From the NCBI GenBank assembly GCA_003566375.1, contig PXDN01000107.1, positions 1 to 42,932 on the forward strand: a DNA stretch of 42,932 bases, read 5' to 3'. The DNA is from Opitutia bacterium (GTDB taxonomy: Bacteria; Verrucomicrobiota; Verrucomicrobiia; Opitutales; T3Sed10-336). Shown piece by piece: positions 28,935 to 37,234 of this stretch. Numbering within the stretch: position 1 is the stretch's first letter; every line of letters starts with the position of its first letter. Below the pieces are notes generated by a model. That model was not told where the DNA came from. It worked only from the letters and a program-made list of their open reading frames with translations, and ran no database searches. The position numbers were made by a program, and so were the translations under genes.

Positions 28935-30433
28935 AACATGAAATAAACCCTTTCCACAATAAGCCGCGCCAGCGTCAGCGGACTCCACCAGCTGGCGGCA
29001 AACACCCCTACCAGGACCGACACCACGGCGGTGATCAGCGGCGGCCACAGCAGCATCCACGGTGCTTCAAGGCGCCGGTTGGGACGTTTGTCGGCCCAGC
29101 CGCCGACTGGTGGCGGGGCGAACCACGCGGCATGAATAATCGGCAAAAAATACACCGCGTTCAGCGCGCTGCTGCCCAGCAAAACCATCACCACCCACGG
29201 TTGTCCGCTGTCCAACGCGCCGATGCTCAAATACCATTTGCTGACAAAGCCGGCAATGGGAGGCAAACCGATCATCCCAAACGCGCCGATGGTGAAGGCC
29301 CCCATCGTCAGCGGCAGGCGGCGGCCAATTCCGTTAAGTTCACTGACCTTGCTCAGACCGGTGGTCTCGGCAATGTTGCCGGCGCAAAAGAACAGGGTGA
29401 TTTTCATGATCCCCTGGTGCACCAAATGGACGATGGCGCCCACGGAACTGAGCATCCCCGGCACCGCCGCGCCCAGCGCGATGTAGGAAAGTTGGCTGAC
29501 GGTGGAAAACGCCAGGCGTTTCTTCAAATCATCCTGCGCAATCGCGCGGATCGATCCATAGATAATCGTAAAAGCGGCGATAAAAGCCAGGGGGTTGAGC
29601 ACCGACAAAGCGGTTGCCAGTTCGATCCCGTAAACATCGTAGATCAGGCGGATGATCCCAAAAGCCCCCGCCTTGACCACCGCCACCGCGTGCAGCAGGG
29701 CGCTCACCGGCGCCGGCGCGACCATCGCCACCGGCAACCAACCGTGCAGGGGAAAGATCGCCGCCTTGGCCGCGAAACCGGCCAACAAGATGAAAAACAG
29801 GATTTTCAGCTCCAACGGGTGCGTTTCAACAAATCCGGCCAAATGAATGCCTTGGGCAAATTCCACCTCCCCGGCCAACACCGACAGGCCCACTATCCCG
29901 ACAAACAACACGGTCCCCCCGCCGATGGTGTAAAACAGGTAGTTGCGTCCGGCTTCCACCGCTTTTTGGGTGCCGCGGTGCACCACCAGCGGGTAGGTGG
30001 TCAGCGTCAAAAACTCATAGAAAACAAAAAAGGTTACCAGATTGCCCGACAAAGCGATGCCGGTGCTCGCCGTCACGCACATGCTGAAAAAGCCGAAAAA
30101 GCGGCGGCGGTTGGGGGACCCTTCGAGATAACCGATGGCATAGATGGTGGTGATCAACCAAAGAATGCTCGACAGGCCGGCGAACAACAGCGCGAGCGCA
30201 TCAATCCGCAGCATGAATTGCAAATCCACCGTAACCTGAAACGTAAACGCGTATTCCTGGCCACTGCGGTAACCGAAGTAAACCAGGATCAGCAGAAGCA
30301 ACTTGAGGACGGCCCCGAACAAATTCAGCGCGGTGCGGGTGCGAATCGAGGATTCGGACAGGAAGAAAATCAGCACCCCGGGAATGAGCGAGCTGCAGAC
30401 AATTAACAAAGGCAGCAAGACGTTCCAGTTCAT
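28931..30433 (-). CDS. Mrp/complex I-like antiporter subunit (NuoL/MrpA-like), second member of triad 1
   Basis: Membrane proton/cation-translocating subunit of 500 residues with about 14 helices. Ionisable residues known from complex I antiporter subunits are intact: helix-5 Glu in FYEFLTLTTYPLVVH (codon 30014-30016), helix-7 Lys in FAAKAAIFPLHGWLP, AVVKAGAFGIIR, LVHQGIMKITLFF and GFVSKWYLS. It is very similar to the gene at 23227-24726, including YAIGYLEGSPNRRRFFGFF. The ATG overlaps the upstream stop by four bases. It lacks the MrpA C-terminal region, which is supplied by the separate fused subunit at 32254-33342. Confidence 0.89.
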   Translation of the reverse strand: MNWNVLLPLLIVCSSLIPGVLIFFLSESSIRTRTALNLFGAVLKLLLLILVYFGYRSGQEYAFTFQVTVDLQFMLRIDALALLFAGLSSILWLITTIYAIGYLEGSPNRRRFFGFFSMCVTASTGIALSGNLVTFFVFYEFLTLTTYPLVVHRGTQKAVEAGRNYLFYTIGGGTVLFVGIVGLSVLAGEVEFAQGIHLAGFVETHPLELKILFFILLAGFAAKAAIFPLHGWLPVAMVAPAPVSALLHAVAVVKAGAFGIIRLIYDVYGIELATALSVLNPLAFIAAFTIIYGSIRAIAQDDLKKRLAFSTVSQLSYIALGAAVPGMLSSVGAIVHLVHQGIMKITLFFCAGNIAETTGLSKVSELNGIGRRLPLTMGAFTIGAFGMIGLPPIAGFVSKWYLSIGALDSGQPWVVMVLLGSSALNAVYFLPIIHAAWFAPPPVGGWADKRPNRRLEAPWMLLWPPLITAVVSVLVGVFAASWWSPLTLARLIVERVYFML

Positions 30434-31962
30434 GGAAGTTCCTCCCCTCCGCCGCTAATCATTTCCACGGCATTTCCAAAACCCGAGGTGCCCTCCAACA
30501 AACCGGTCACCCACTCCGCGGGCAGCGCCACCACGATCGCCGCAATGGCAAGCACCAGCGCGCAGGCCTGCAATCCGGGCGGAACCGGTCGTAACGGGGT
30601 CTCCTTGAGAGCGGGGGCAAAGGCAAGGCGCAGGATCATGAACACATAGCCGGCCGTCAACAAACTGCCGACCAGGATAAAAGGCACCCACCACCATTGG
30701 CCGCTGGCAAAAACCGCCTTCAGCAACATCCACTTGGCCAGGAAGCCGCCGCTCGGCGGCAGCCCGATCAAGCTGACCCCGGCAAGCCCGATCGCAAAGG
30801 TTGTCATCGGCAACCGTCCCACCATGTTCAACAGCGAATCCTTGTGGTCGTTCCCAACCGCAATCACCAGCACGCCGACGCCAAGGAAGAAGGCCGCCTT
30901 GGCAAAGCCGTGCGCCAGCACCTGGTAGATGGCGCCGGTCCAGGCGAACACGGTCCAGTCCGGCGTTTGTGCCATCCCCAGCGGCACCGTGATCAGGGGA
31001 AACAACAGAAAGAGGTAACCGATCTGGGCGACGGAAGAATGCGCGATCACCAACTTCAAACGCTGCTGGCGCAGCGCCTGAAACGAACCCCAAATCACCG
31101 CGACCGCCCCGAGCGCGCCAAGAACCTGCCCGGCCGCAAAGGTAAGCGAGACTCCAAACATTTCGACCCAGAGCCGCAGAATGATGAAAAACGTGCCTTT
31201 CAAAACCAGCGCCGAGAGGATGGCGCTGACCGGCGGCTCGGCCGATGAATGGGCCGGCGGCAGCCAAAAATGCAGCGGAAAGACCGCCGTCTTCACCATC
31301 AGCCCGGCCAGGATCAGGGCAAAGGCAATTTTCGCTGTCGGTCCCGTTTCCAAAGCCGCCGCCGCCAGCCCGATATCAAGCGCGCCCGTCGCGCCAAAAA
31401 TCAACGCCACTCCCATCAGGTAAGCCAGGGAGCCGACAATGGCGGCGAGCAGGTAGCGCAAACCGGCGACCATCGCCGGGTTTTTGCCGGACAACACCGC
31501 CAGGGCCACGGCGGCAATCCCAACCACCTCGATCACCACATAGAGGTTGAACAAATCCTCGGCCAGGTACATCCCATTCAAACCCGCCCACAACAACAGC
31601 CAGAGCGGCCAGAACATCGAAGCGCGGGCGGGATTTTCCACCACTTTGTCAAAATAGACCCGCGCGTAAAAACTCACCACGCCGCCGACCAGCCCGGTCA
31701 TCAAAATAAACACCGCTGAAAGGCCGTCGAGCTTCAGCCCAATCCCCAACGGCGGCGGCCAACCGCCAAGCGCATGCGACAACGAGCCTCCGCCGGCAAT
31801 CACCGCTCCGGCCAACACCGCGAGGGAGGTCGTCAGCCAGGCAAAAACCAACCCCGCCGGCCCCCGTGCCTTCGGCGGCAACAGAAACGTCACCACCCCC
31901 CCCGCAATCGGCAGGATCACCAACCAAGCGGGCAGGTTTTTCAGTAGCAAGAGCGCGGTCAC
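30430..31962 (-). CDS. mrpD: Mrp antiporter subunit D-like, first member of triad 1
   Basis: Membrane subunit of 510 residues with about 14 helices, MrpD/NuoM-N type. Conserved residues: helix-5 Glu in LYVVIEVVGIAAVAL, helix-7 Lys and His in LMVKTAVFPLHFWLP with the normal PPVSAILSALVLKG following, LAHGFAKAAFFLG, and SGGFLAKWMLLKA. The start is a GTG at 31962 that overlaps the mrpC stop (GTGA); an open frame continuing to 32196 is a shadow of mrpC. It directly follows mrpC as in standard Mrp operons, which supports the MrpD label. Confidence 0.88.
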   Translation of the reverse strand: MTALLLLKNLPAWLVILPIAGGVVTFLLPPKARGPAGLVFAWLTTSLAVLAGAVIAGGGSLSHALGGWPPPLGIGLKLDGLSAVFILMTGLVGGVVSFYARVYFDKVVENPARASMFWPLWLLLWAGLNGMYLAEDLFNLYVVIEVVGIAAVALAVLSGKNPAMVAGLRYLLAAIVGSLAYLMGVALIFGATGALDIGLAAAALETGPTAKIAFALILAGLMVKTAVFPLHFWLPPAHSSAEPPVSAILSALVLKGTFFIILRLWVEMFGVSLTFAAGQVLGALGAVAVIWGSFQALRQQRLKLVIAHSSVAQIGYLFLLFPLITVPLGMAQTPDWTVFAWTGAIYQVLAHGFAKAAFFLGVGVLVIAVGNDHKDSLLNMVGRLPMTTFAIGLAGVSLIGLPPSGGFLAKWMLLKAVFASGQWWWVPFILVGSLLTAGYVFMILRLAFAPALKETPLRPVPPGLQACALVLAIAAIVVALPAEWVTGLLEGTSGFGNAVEMISGGGEELP

Positions 31963-32267
31963 GCGTCGTCCTCCCCGCCAAAGCGGTCTTGCCCGCTTTG
32001 CAAACGTATCCGCCGCGCCAGGGCAAGGGCGAAGGCCGCCGCGCTGACGGCCACCACGATGCCGGTGATCACCATGGCATGCGGAACCGGGTCGGCGAAC
32101 TCCAGCGCGTCCCGCTCGGCTATGCTCACCAGGAGCAGGAAAACCCCGCCGCCCAGGATTTTGGTGGCGATGATTTTCTTGAAAAAGCGCTCGCACAGAA
32201 AAACCGCCGCCAGCCCAATGGCAAACAACCCCACCGCGACGATGGCATAGACTTCATGAGTTTCCAT
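31959..32267 (-). CDS. mrpC: Mrp antiporter subunit C (NuoK-like)
   Basis: Small membrane subunit with three helices, 102 residues, homologous to NuoK of complex I. The helices run about 7-27, 34-52 and 62-88; the last follows the MrpC-type DPVPHAMVITGIVVAVS motif. A charged tail ends FGGEDDA. The ATG at 32267 (METHEVYAIV) is chosen over a start 20 codons upstream, which lies inside the previous gene; with this start the overlap with the upstream gene is 14 bases. The stop overlaps the GTG of the MrpD-like gene. Confidence 0.9.
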   Translation of the reverse strand: METHEVYAIVAVGLFAIGLAAVFLCERFFKKIIATKILGGGVFLLLVSIAERDALEFADPVPHAMVITGIVVAVSAAAFALALARRIRLQSGQDRFGGEDDA

Positions 32268-33342
32268 CCCGCCCGCCTCCTTTCCATCCAAGCTCCGGCG
32301 CCTGCGCCATACCGGTGAAATAGACAAAAAAACAGGTCAGGGTGAGCCCGATCGACAAGGTTGCGAAGGCTTCCACCCACAATATCAGCCAGCCCGCGTG
32401 GGCGGCCGGGTATTCAAGAAACGCCCGGTCCAGCACCATGAAGCCGATCCCGGCGAGGAGGAAAAAAGCAAACCCAATGGCCAAACCAAGTTTCCAGACC
32501 CACCGCGGCATCGCCTCAACAAAGTGCCACCCGGCCAGCTGCAACAAAATCCCCGCCGCGCCCAGCACAACCCCGGCCTGAAAGGCCCCGCCCGGATACG
32601 CCTTGCCCAGCCACAGCAAATATCCCGCGACCAGCACCATGACCGGCGCAAGCAAGCGCGCCAGCCGATCGATCAACAAATCCCGCTCGGTGGAGACCTC
32701 GCCGCGCCGAAAACCCTCAAAGCCACCGGCACAGAAGATCGCCAACATCGCGATCAGCAAAACCCCCACCTCCAGCCAAGTATCATAGCTGCGGAAGTTC
32801 AACAAAACCGCCGTCACCGGATGCTCCACCCCGGAACGTTCCAAGGCTTCGGCGGAGGCCGCGGTCAAGCCGCCGCCGACCGGCATTCCCCACACCGCCG
32901 TCAGCAGAAAACCGGCGAAAACACCCGTGCCCAATAAAACCATCGCCGTCTGCAGGGCCGGCTTTGAAAACACAACCCCCTCGGGCTTAGGCACGCCCCA
33001 GAATCGCTTCCCGCGCGGCTCAGGGCCGGAAGGCCCGCCGACCGGGGCTTGCGGAGAGTCTCCCCTTTCGGTTGATCCATCCATCACGGAACCGCCGCCG
33101 GAGGGTTCGAAATCCCGCAGCGAGTGGATCAGCAAAACGCCGAGCAGCCCCGCGCCAATGGCGGCCTCGGCCAAGGCCACGTCCGGTGCGGCCAACCGCG
33201 CCCATGCCAGCGCAAGGGTCAGACCGAAGGCGATAAACGTAACCGCGCTTTGATAAAGACCGCCCACCAGCACCGCGCGCAGGGCCAGCAGTAAAATCAG
33301 CACCGCCAACACACAGTCGAGGAGGAGATTGAGCACGCTCAT
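32254..33342 (-). CDS. Fused MbhD (DUF4040)-MbhE-MnhB antiporter subunit
   Basis: A 362-residue membrane protein combining parts that are separate or differently joined elsewhere. Residues 1-75 resemble DUF4040/MbhD (FGLTLALAWARLAAPDVALA followed by EAAIGAG). A hydrophilic, glycine/proline-rich linker of about 50 residues follows. Residues about 128-215 resemble MbhE (AVLLNFRSYDTWLEVGVLLI). Residues about 225-350 are the MnhB domain (APVMVLVAGYLLWLGKAYPG followed by GAFQAGVV). In classic Mrp the first two are the MrpA C-terminus and the third is MrpB. The start overlaps the mrpG stop (ATGA). Confidence 0.87.
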   Translation of the reverse strand: MSVLNLLLDCVLAVLILLLALRAVLVGGLYQSAVTFIAFGLTLALAWARLAAPDVALAEAAIGAGLLGVLLIHSLRDFEPSGGGSVMDGSTERGDSPQAPVGGPSGPEPRGKRFWGVPKPEGVVFSKPALQTAMVLLGTGVFAGFLLTAVWGMPVGGGLTAASAEALERSGVEHPVTAVLLNFRSYDTWLEVGVLLIAMLAIFCAGGFEGFRRGEVSTERDLLIDRLARLLAPVMVLVAGYLLWLGKAYPGGAFQAGVVLGAAGILLQLAGWHFVEAMPRWVWKLGLAIGFAFFLLAGIGFMVLDRAFLEYPAAHAGWLILWVEAFATLSIGLTLTCFFVYFTGMAQAPELGWKGGGRDGNS

Positions 33343-33668
33343 GGGGGATCATCTCCTTCCGATTTCGGTTCAACGGCCTTGCCGCCGCTTTTGTGGGTCA
33401 AATGAAAATGACCGATGGCATAGCAGCCGGTTGAACCCGCCAGCAGGGCCAACGCCCAGATTACGCCCAGCTTCAGCCCTTCCCAGACCACGGTGGTTTG
33501 AAAGACCAGCCCCAGTATCAGCAGCCCGAGCCCGAGGTTGTCAGCCTTGGTCAGCGCATGCAGCCTCGACCACAAGTCGGGAAAACGCAGCAACCCCACC
33601 GTGCCGGCCAGGATGAAAAAGCCGCCCGCCACCATAAAGACGACCGTTACCCAGTCGTTCCAGGCCAT
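33339..33668 (-). CDS. mrpG: Mrp antiporter subunit G
   Basis: Small accessory membrane subunit, PF03334 family, 109 residues with three helices. The signature GLLRFPDLWSRLHALTKADN between helices 1 and 2 is clear. The tail after about residue 92 is charged (KSGGKAVEPKSEGDDPP). Its ATG shares one base with the mrpF stop (TGATG) and its stop overlaps the next start. Confidence 0.93.
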   Translation of the reverse strand: MAWNDWVTVVFMVAGGFFILAGTVGLLRFPDLWSRLHALTKADNLGLGLLILGLVFQTTVVWEGLKLGVIWALALLAGSTGCYAIGHFHLTHKSGGKAVEPKSEGDDPP

Positions 33669-33949
33669 CAGTGCGCGCCTCCGCCTTTGTGCGCATCACG
33701 ATTCACGGCGGTGCGCAAGAAACAAACCACCACCATCACCGCCAGCAAGACAAACGCCAGAGAGACGTTGCGCAACGCGGGTTGTTGCAACAACTCCGCC
33801 AACACCAGCAGCGCCCCCACTCCGGTCGAGCCAAACAACTGGGCGGCCGTCAAACGGTCCGCAACCGAAGGCCCGCGCGCCAGCCGAACCATCGCCGCCG
33901 CAATGTTGAGCATCAAAAAACAAAGGAATGTTGCGTAGAAAAAATCCAT
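33668..33949 (-). CDS. mrpF: Mrp antiporter subunit F
   Basis: Small accessory membrane subunit, PF04066 family, 93 residues with three helices; first gene of the twelve-gene antiporter operon. The motif VRLARGPSVADRLTAAQLFG after helix 1 is the MrpF/MnhF signature. The ATG at 33949 (MDFFYATFLCFL) gives normal length; a frame reaching back to 34027 adds 26 residues without resemblance. A promoter candidate lies 139-167 bases upstream. Confidence 0.92.
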   Translation of the reverse strand: MDFFYATFLCFLMLNIAAAMVRLARGPSVADRLTAAQLFGSTGVGALLVLAELLQQPALRNVSLAFVLLAVMVVVCFLRTAVNRDAHKGGGAH

Positions 33950-34057
33950 AACCACCAATCCGCTTGAAGCCACAACGATACCCGGCGGCAAATCCTTGCC
34001 ATGAGGATGCAAGGCAAGGCAGTCCATGCAAGCCGGAGGCTCCGATTTTCCGGCTCT

Positions 34058-34074
34058 ATCCCCGGAACGGGGAT
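34058..34074. repeat. Short inverted repeat ahead of the antiporter operon
   Basis: ATCCCC (34058-34063) and GGGGAT (34069-34074) pair across a five-base loop. It lies between the carboxypeptidase stop and mrpF, just downstream of the promoter candidate on the minus strand, so it would be in the mrpF leader. No T-run follows on either strand, so it is not a typical terminator. Confidence 0.3.
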
Positions 34075-34087
34075 TGAGGACACGGGT

Positions 34088-34116
34088 GGAATATTTTTGT
34101 GCGATACAAATGGCAA
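34088..34116 (-). promoter_or_regulatory. Promoter candidate for the antiporter operon
   Basis: On the minus strand TTGCCA (34116-34111) and TATTCC (34093-34088) are separated by exactly 17 bases. The -35 matches consensus at five of six positions, the -10 at only three. It lies in the 229-base gap before mrpF, the only long gap upstream of the operon. Confidence 0.35.
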
Positions 34117-34178
34117 TGGGGTTGGGAAACCGCTTCCGGCTTTAAGCCCCACCCAACACCGCGATGGAGCGGGGCGGT

Positions 34179-35432
34179 TCAATCCGTCTCCGGCCCGTCC
34201 TGGATCGCTTGCAACGCGCCGAGCAACCCGAGGGCGCTGTCCCGGCCGAGTTCATGGTAATCCGATTCGGTCCAGTCGGGGATGAAAGCGATTTCCAAAG
34301 TGAAGGCTTCCACCGCCCCCAGGGTTTTCCGCCCCCATTGGCGCACGTTGTTGGGATTGCGGGAGAGCCGGAATCCCAAATCGGGACGCGCCTCCCGAAA
34401 GGCCAGGAAATACGGTTGCTCCGCGCCATCTTCCCTCTCGTCCCAAATCTCATACTTCCCTCCCCGCATGGAATGGTAATCCACCACCACCGCCGCTTTC
34501 CCGCCGGTGTCTTTCGTAATCGCCTCGATCATCCGGCGCACCTGGGTGTGGGCCGGGTCATCGTGCCAATCCCGGTTCACGTTGACGCGGGGCGCTTCCG
34601 GAGCGGTACGCATGTACCCCGCCCAGCGCCCTTCCGGATTCACCTGGGGATAGACATGCACCACCGCCCGGCGGCGAATCTCGGCGGCGGCCGGGTCGCC
34701 GCTGATCAGAAAATTCACTTTCCCCTCCAGCACGTGATGGGCCGTCACCTCGCTGGCGTGCGTGCCGCTGGTCAAGACCACGTTCACCTTCTCCCCGTTG
34801 GCCACGGCGGAATCGGTGATGCGGAAACCGATCAAGGGCAGCCGGGGAATTTCACGCCCGAGATCGTCCCGGTAACCGCCGTTTTCCGTGCCGGGAGTGA
34901 AGTCGATGAGAAAATACCGGTTGGCGTCGGGCACCGGGGTGACCCACTCCGAGTCAAAGAGGGAGCGCGCGTGCTCCAAAGTGCGGGCCACCGGATAAGG
35001 CAGCGCGTAGGCGATGCGGACGGTGTCCTGTCCGAACGGTTCGTCGGCGGTGAAAACGTAATGTCCGTCAGCCCGTCCTCCGTTGCCGAAATAGGCAAAC
35101 GTTTCCCCGCCGTCCAAACTGTAAACATAGCGGTGGGCCGCCAAATGGGCGCGGGTGGCGTTCCCGGCAAGCTCCACCCGAAAGGTCGGCCGCTTCCCTT
35201 CCACTCCGTTGATGTCGAAATAAAACCAGCGCCCGCTCGACATCACGTCACGCCGTCCGAGGGTGATCACCGGCTCGTCGCTGTCGGCCTTTTCCACCGT
35301 GGTGGCTTCGATGTTGAGCGAACCGCTGTCAAAATCCTGGTTGAAGGAGATCGACGCGGCCACCGCCACATGCGCAAGGCAAACGGCCAGGGTCGGAATC
35401 AGCAGTCCTGGTTTTCTAATTTTAAGGTTCAT
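34179..35432 (-). CDS. Exported M14-family zinc carboxypeptidase
   Basis: Predicted secreted or periplasmic metallocarboxypeptidase of family M14, of the subgroup with an N-terminal beta domain as in cytosolic carboxypeptidases. The 417-residue protein has a signal peptide (about 1-25, ending VAVAA). An N-terminal M14_N-like domain (about 28-150; FDSGSLNIEATTVE) precedes the catalytic domain. Zinc ligands are H225 and E228 in GTHASEVTAHH and H320 in VVDYHSMRGG; the catalytic glutamate is E380 in FTLEIAFIPDW. N286-R287 in VNVNRDW binds the substrate C-terminus in the family. It is upstream of the antiporter operon on the same strand, with no evident functional link, and divergent from the peptide-binding lipoprotein gene. 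Confidence 0.9.
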   Translation of the reverse strand: MNLKIRKPGLLIPTLAVCLAHVAVAASISFNQDFDSGSLNIEATTVEKADSDEPVITLGRRDVMSSGRWFYFDINGVEGKRPTFRVELAGNATRAHLAAHRYVYSLDGGETFAYFGNGGRADGHYVFTADEPFGQDTVRIAYALPYPVARTLEHARSLFDSEWVTPVPDANRYFLIDFTPGTENGGYRDDLGREIPRLPLIGFRITDSAVANGEKVNVVLTSGTHASEVTAHHVLEGKVNFLISGDPAAAEIRRRAVVHVYPQVNPEGRWAGYMRTAPEAPRVNVNRDWHDDPAHTQVRRMIEAITKDTGGKAAVVVDYHSMRGGKYEIWDEREDGAEQPYFLAFREARPDLGFRLSRNPNNVRQWGRKTLGAVEAFTLEIAFIPDWTESDYHELGRDSALGLLGALQAIQDGPETD

Positions 35433-35605
35433 AAATTGTCAGGTTTGAATTCGGAAAGTTGGCGGAGTTGGGATGTGCCGAAACCGGAAAGAGATCATGG
35501 TTTTCGGTTTCGAGGATACCAACGAAGCCCGGCGGCGATGGCAAACTCCGATTGGAATTTGAGTTGAAATCGGCCGGTCGATGCCAAACCTTTTCGCAAC
35601 CACCC

Positions 35606-37234
35606 ATGAAACGCGCTTATCCGATTCTCTCCGCCGCCCTGCTCGGCGGCCTGTTGGCACTCACCGGTTGCGGCGGCCGCGAATCCGCCGTCGAGGCGGG
35701 CGACCGCGATCAGGTTCTCCACCTCTCCATCGGCGCCGAACCGGAGGGGCTCGATCCCCACCTCATCACCAGCGTGGCCGCCTCCGACGTGCTCCGCGTG
35801 CTGATGGAGGGGTTGGTCAGCCTGGATGCCCGCGACTTGTCGCCGGTGCCCGGGGCGGCTGAATCCTGGGAGGTTTCGGAGGATGGCCTCGTTTACACGT
35901 TTCACCTGCGGGAAGACGGGCGCTGGTCCAACGGTGATCCGGTCACGGCTGAGGATTTTCTCTTTTCTTACCGCCGCATGCTTTCTCCGCGGCTTGGCAG
36001 TCAATACGCCTACATGCTCTGGGTGGTGGAAAACGCCCGCGCCTACAACACCGGCGGGATTGACGACTTTTCCCAAGTCGGCTTTCAAGCTCCCGATGAA
36101 CGAACCCTGGTTGTCCGCCTGGCCCACCCGACTCCCTACTTTCTCTCCCTAATCACCCATGCCTCCTGGTATCCGGTTCATCCCGACACCATTCTCGCGC
36201 ACGGACGGATCGACGATCCGCACACGCCGTGGACGCGTCCGGGCCGGTTTGTGAGCAACGGCCCTTTCACCCTGACCGAATGGCGCACCCACCAGCACAT
36301 CGTGGCCCGGCCCAACCCTCATTACTGGGACCGGGAAACGGTCCGCTTGAACGAAGTCCGCCTGCACCCGATCGCCAGCCCCGACACCGAGGACCGCGCG
36401 TTCCGGTCCGGACAGATCCACATCACCAAAAACGCTCCGCCGGAGCGCATCACCGCCTACAAACGCGACCGCCCGGAAATCGTTCACTCCGCCCCGTATC
36501 TCGGCGTCTATTATTTCCGGTTCAATACCGAGCGGGAAGGCTTGAGCGATCCGCGGGTGCGGCGCGCCCTTTCGCTCGCCATCGACCGGGAGAGCCTGGT
36601 GCGCAATGTCCTGCACGGGCACATGGACCCGGCCTGGTTTTTCACCCCGCCCGACACCGCCGGCTACACCAGTGAATCCCGGGTGGAATTCGACCCGGAG
36701 GCCGCCCGCGAACTTCTCGCCGAGGCCGGGTTTCCCGGCGGGGAAGGATTCCCCCGTTTCGAGCTGTTGTTCAACACCCAGGACACCCACCGCCGCATCG
36801 CCGAAGCCCTGCAACAGATGTGGCGGGAACACCTCAACGTCCACATCACGCTGGTCAACCAGGAGTGGCAGGTCTATCTCGCCTCCGTGCGCGGGGGCAA
36901 CTACGACATCGGCCGCGCCGCCTGGATCGGGGATTATCACGACCCCAACACCTTTCTCGACATGTGGGTGACCGACGGCGGCAACAACAACACCGGCTGG
37001 TCCAACACCCGCTACGACGACCTGATCGAGGCGGCGGCCCGGGCGGACGGGCCGGAGGAGCGCCACGCCCTTTTCCAAGAGGCCGAGGCGATCCTGCTGG
37101 AGGAGTTGCCGGTGACTCCGGTTTATCACTACCGCTCCGCCTACCTGGTGAGCCCGAGCGTGCGCGGCTGGCAGGCCAACGTGCTCGACCACCAGCAGAT
37201 CAAACACATCTGGCTGGAACCCCTGGAGGAGTGA
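35606..37234 (+). CDS. Peptide ABC transporter substrate-binding lipoprotein (OppA-like)
   Basis: Solute-binding protein of family 5 (SBP_bac_5), binding oligopeptides outside the inner membrane for import. The 542-residue protein starts with a lipoprotein signal (lipobox LTGC near residue 22). Typical sequences: LSIGAEPEGLDPHLITS, EDGLVYTFHLREDGRWSNGD, VTAEDFLFSYRRMLSP, GRFVSNGPFTLTEW, NPHYWD, DPRVRRALSLAIDRESLV and EAEAILLEELPVTPVYH. The ATG at 35606 precedes the basic end of the signal; the frame upstream to 35459 is not used. No permease or ATPase gene of an Opp system follows, so this is an orphan binding protein, common in bacteria. The 173-base gap to the divergent carboxypeptidase start shows no clear promoter. 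Confidence 0.92.
   Translation: MKRAYPILSAALLGGLLALTGCGGRESAVEAGDRDQVLHLSIGAEPEGLDPHLITSVAASDVLRVLMEGLVSLDARDLSPVPGAAESWEVSEDGLVYTFHLREDGRWSNGDPVTAEDFLFSYRRMLSPRLGSQYAYMLWVVENARAYNTGGIDDFSQVGFQAPDERTLVVRLAHPTPYFLSLITHASWYPVHPDTILAHGRIDDPHTPWTRPGRFVSNGPFTLTEWRTHQHIVARPNPHYWDRETVRLNEVRLHPIASPDTEDRAFRSGQIHITKNAPPERITAYKRDRPEIVHSAPYLGVYYFRFNTEREGLSDPRVRRALSLAIDRESLVRNVLHGHMDPAWFFTPPDTAGYTSESRVEFDPEAARELLAEAGFPGGEGFPRFELLFNTQDTHRRIAEALQQMWREHLNVHITLVNQEWQVYLASVRGGNYDIGRAAWIGDYHDPNTFLDMWVTDGGNNNTGWSNTRYDDLIEAAARADGPEERHALFQEAEAILLEELPVTPVYHYRSAYLVSPSVRGWQANVLDHQQIKHIWLEPLEE

Noticed and set aside
21509-33949. Complex I, energy-converting hydrogenase or DabAB inorganic-carbon transporter
   Set aside because: No NuoB/C/D/H, hydrogenase large or small subunit, or DabA-type gene is present; mrpE, mrpF and mrpG point to the Mrp family.
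34058-34074. Terminator of the carboxypeptidase gene
   Set aside because: The six-pair hairpin has no following T-run on the minus strand.
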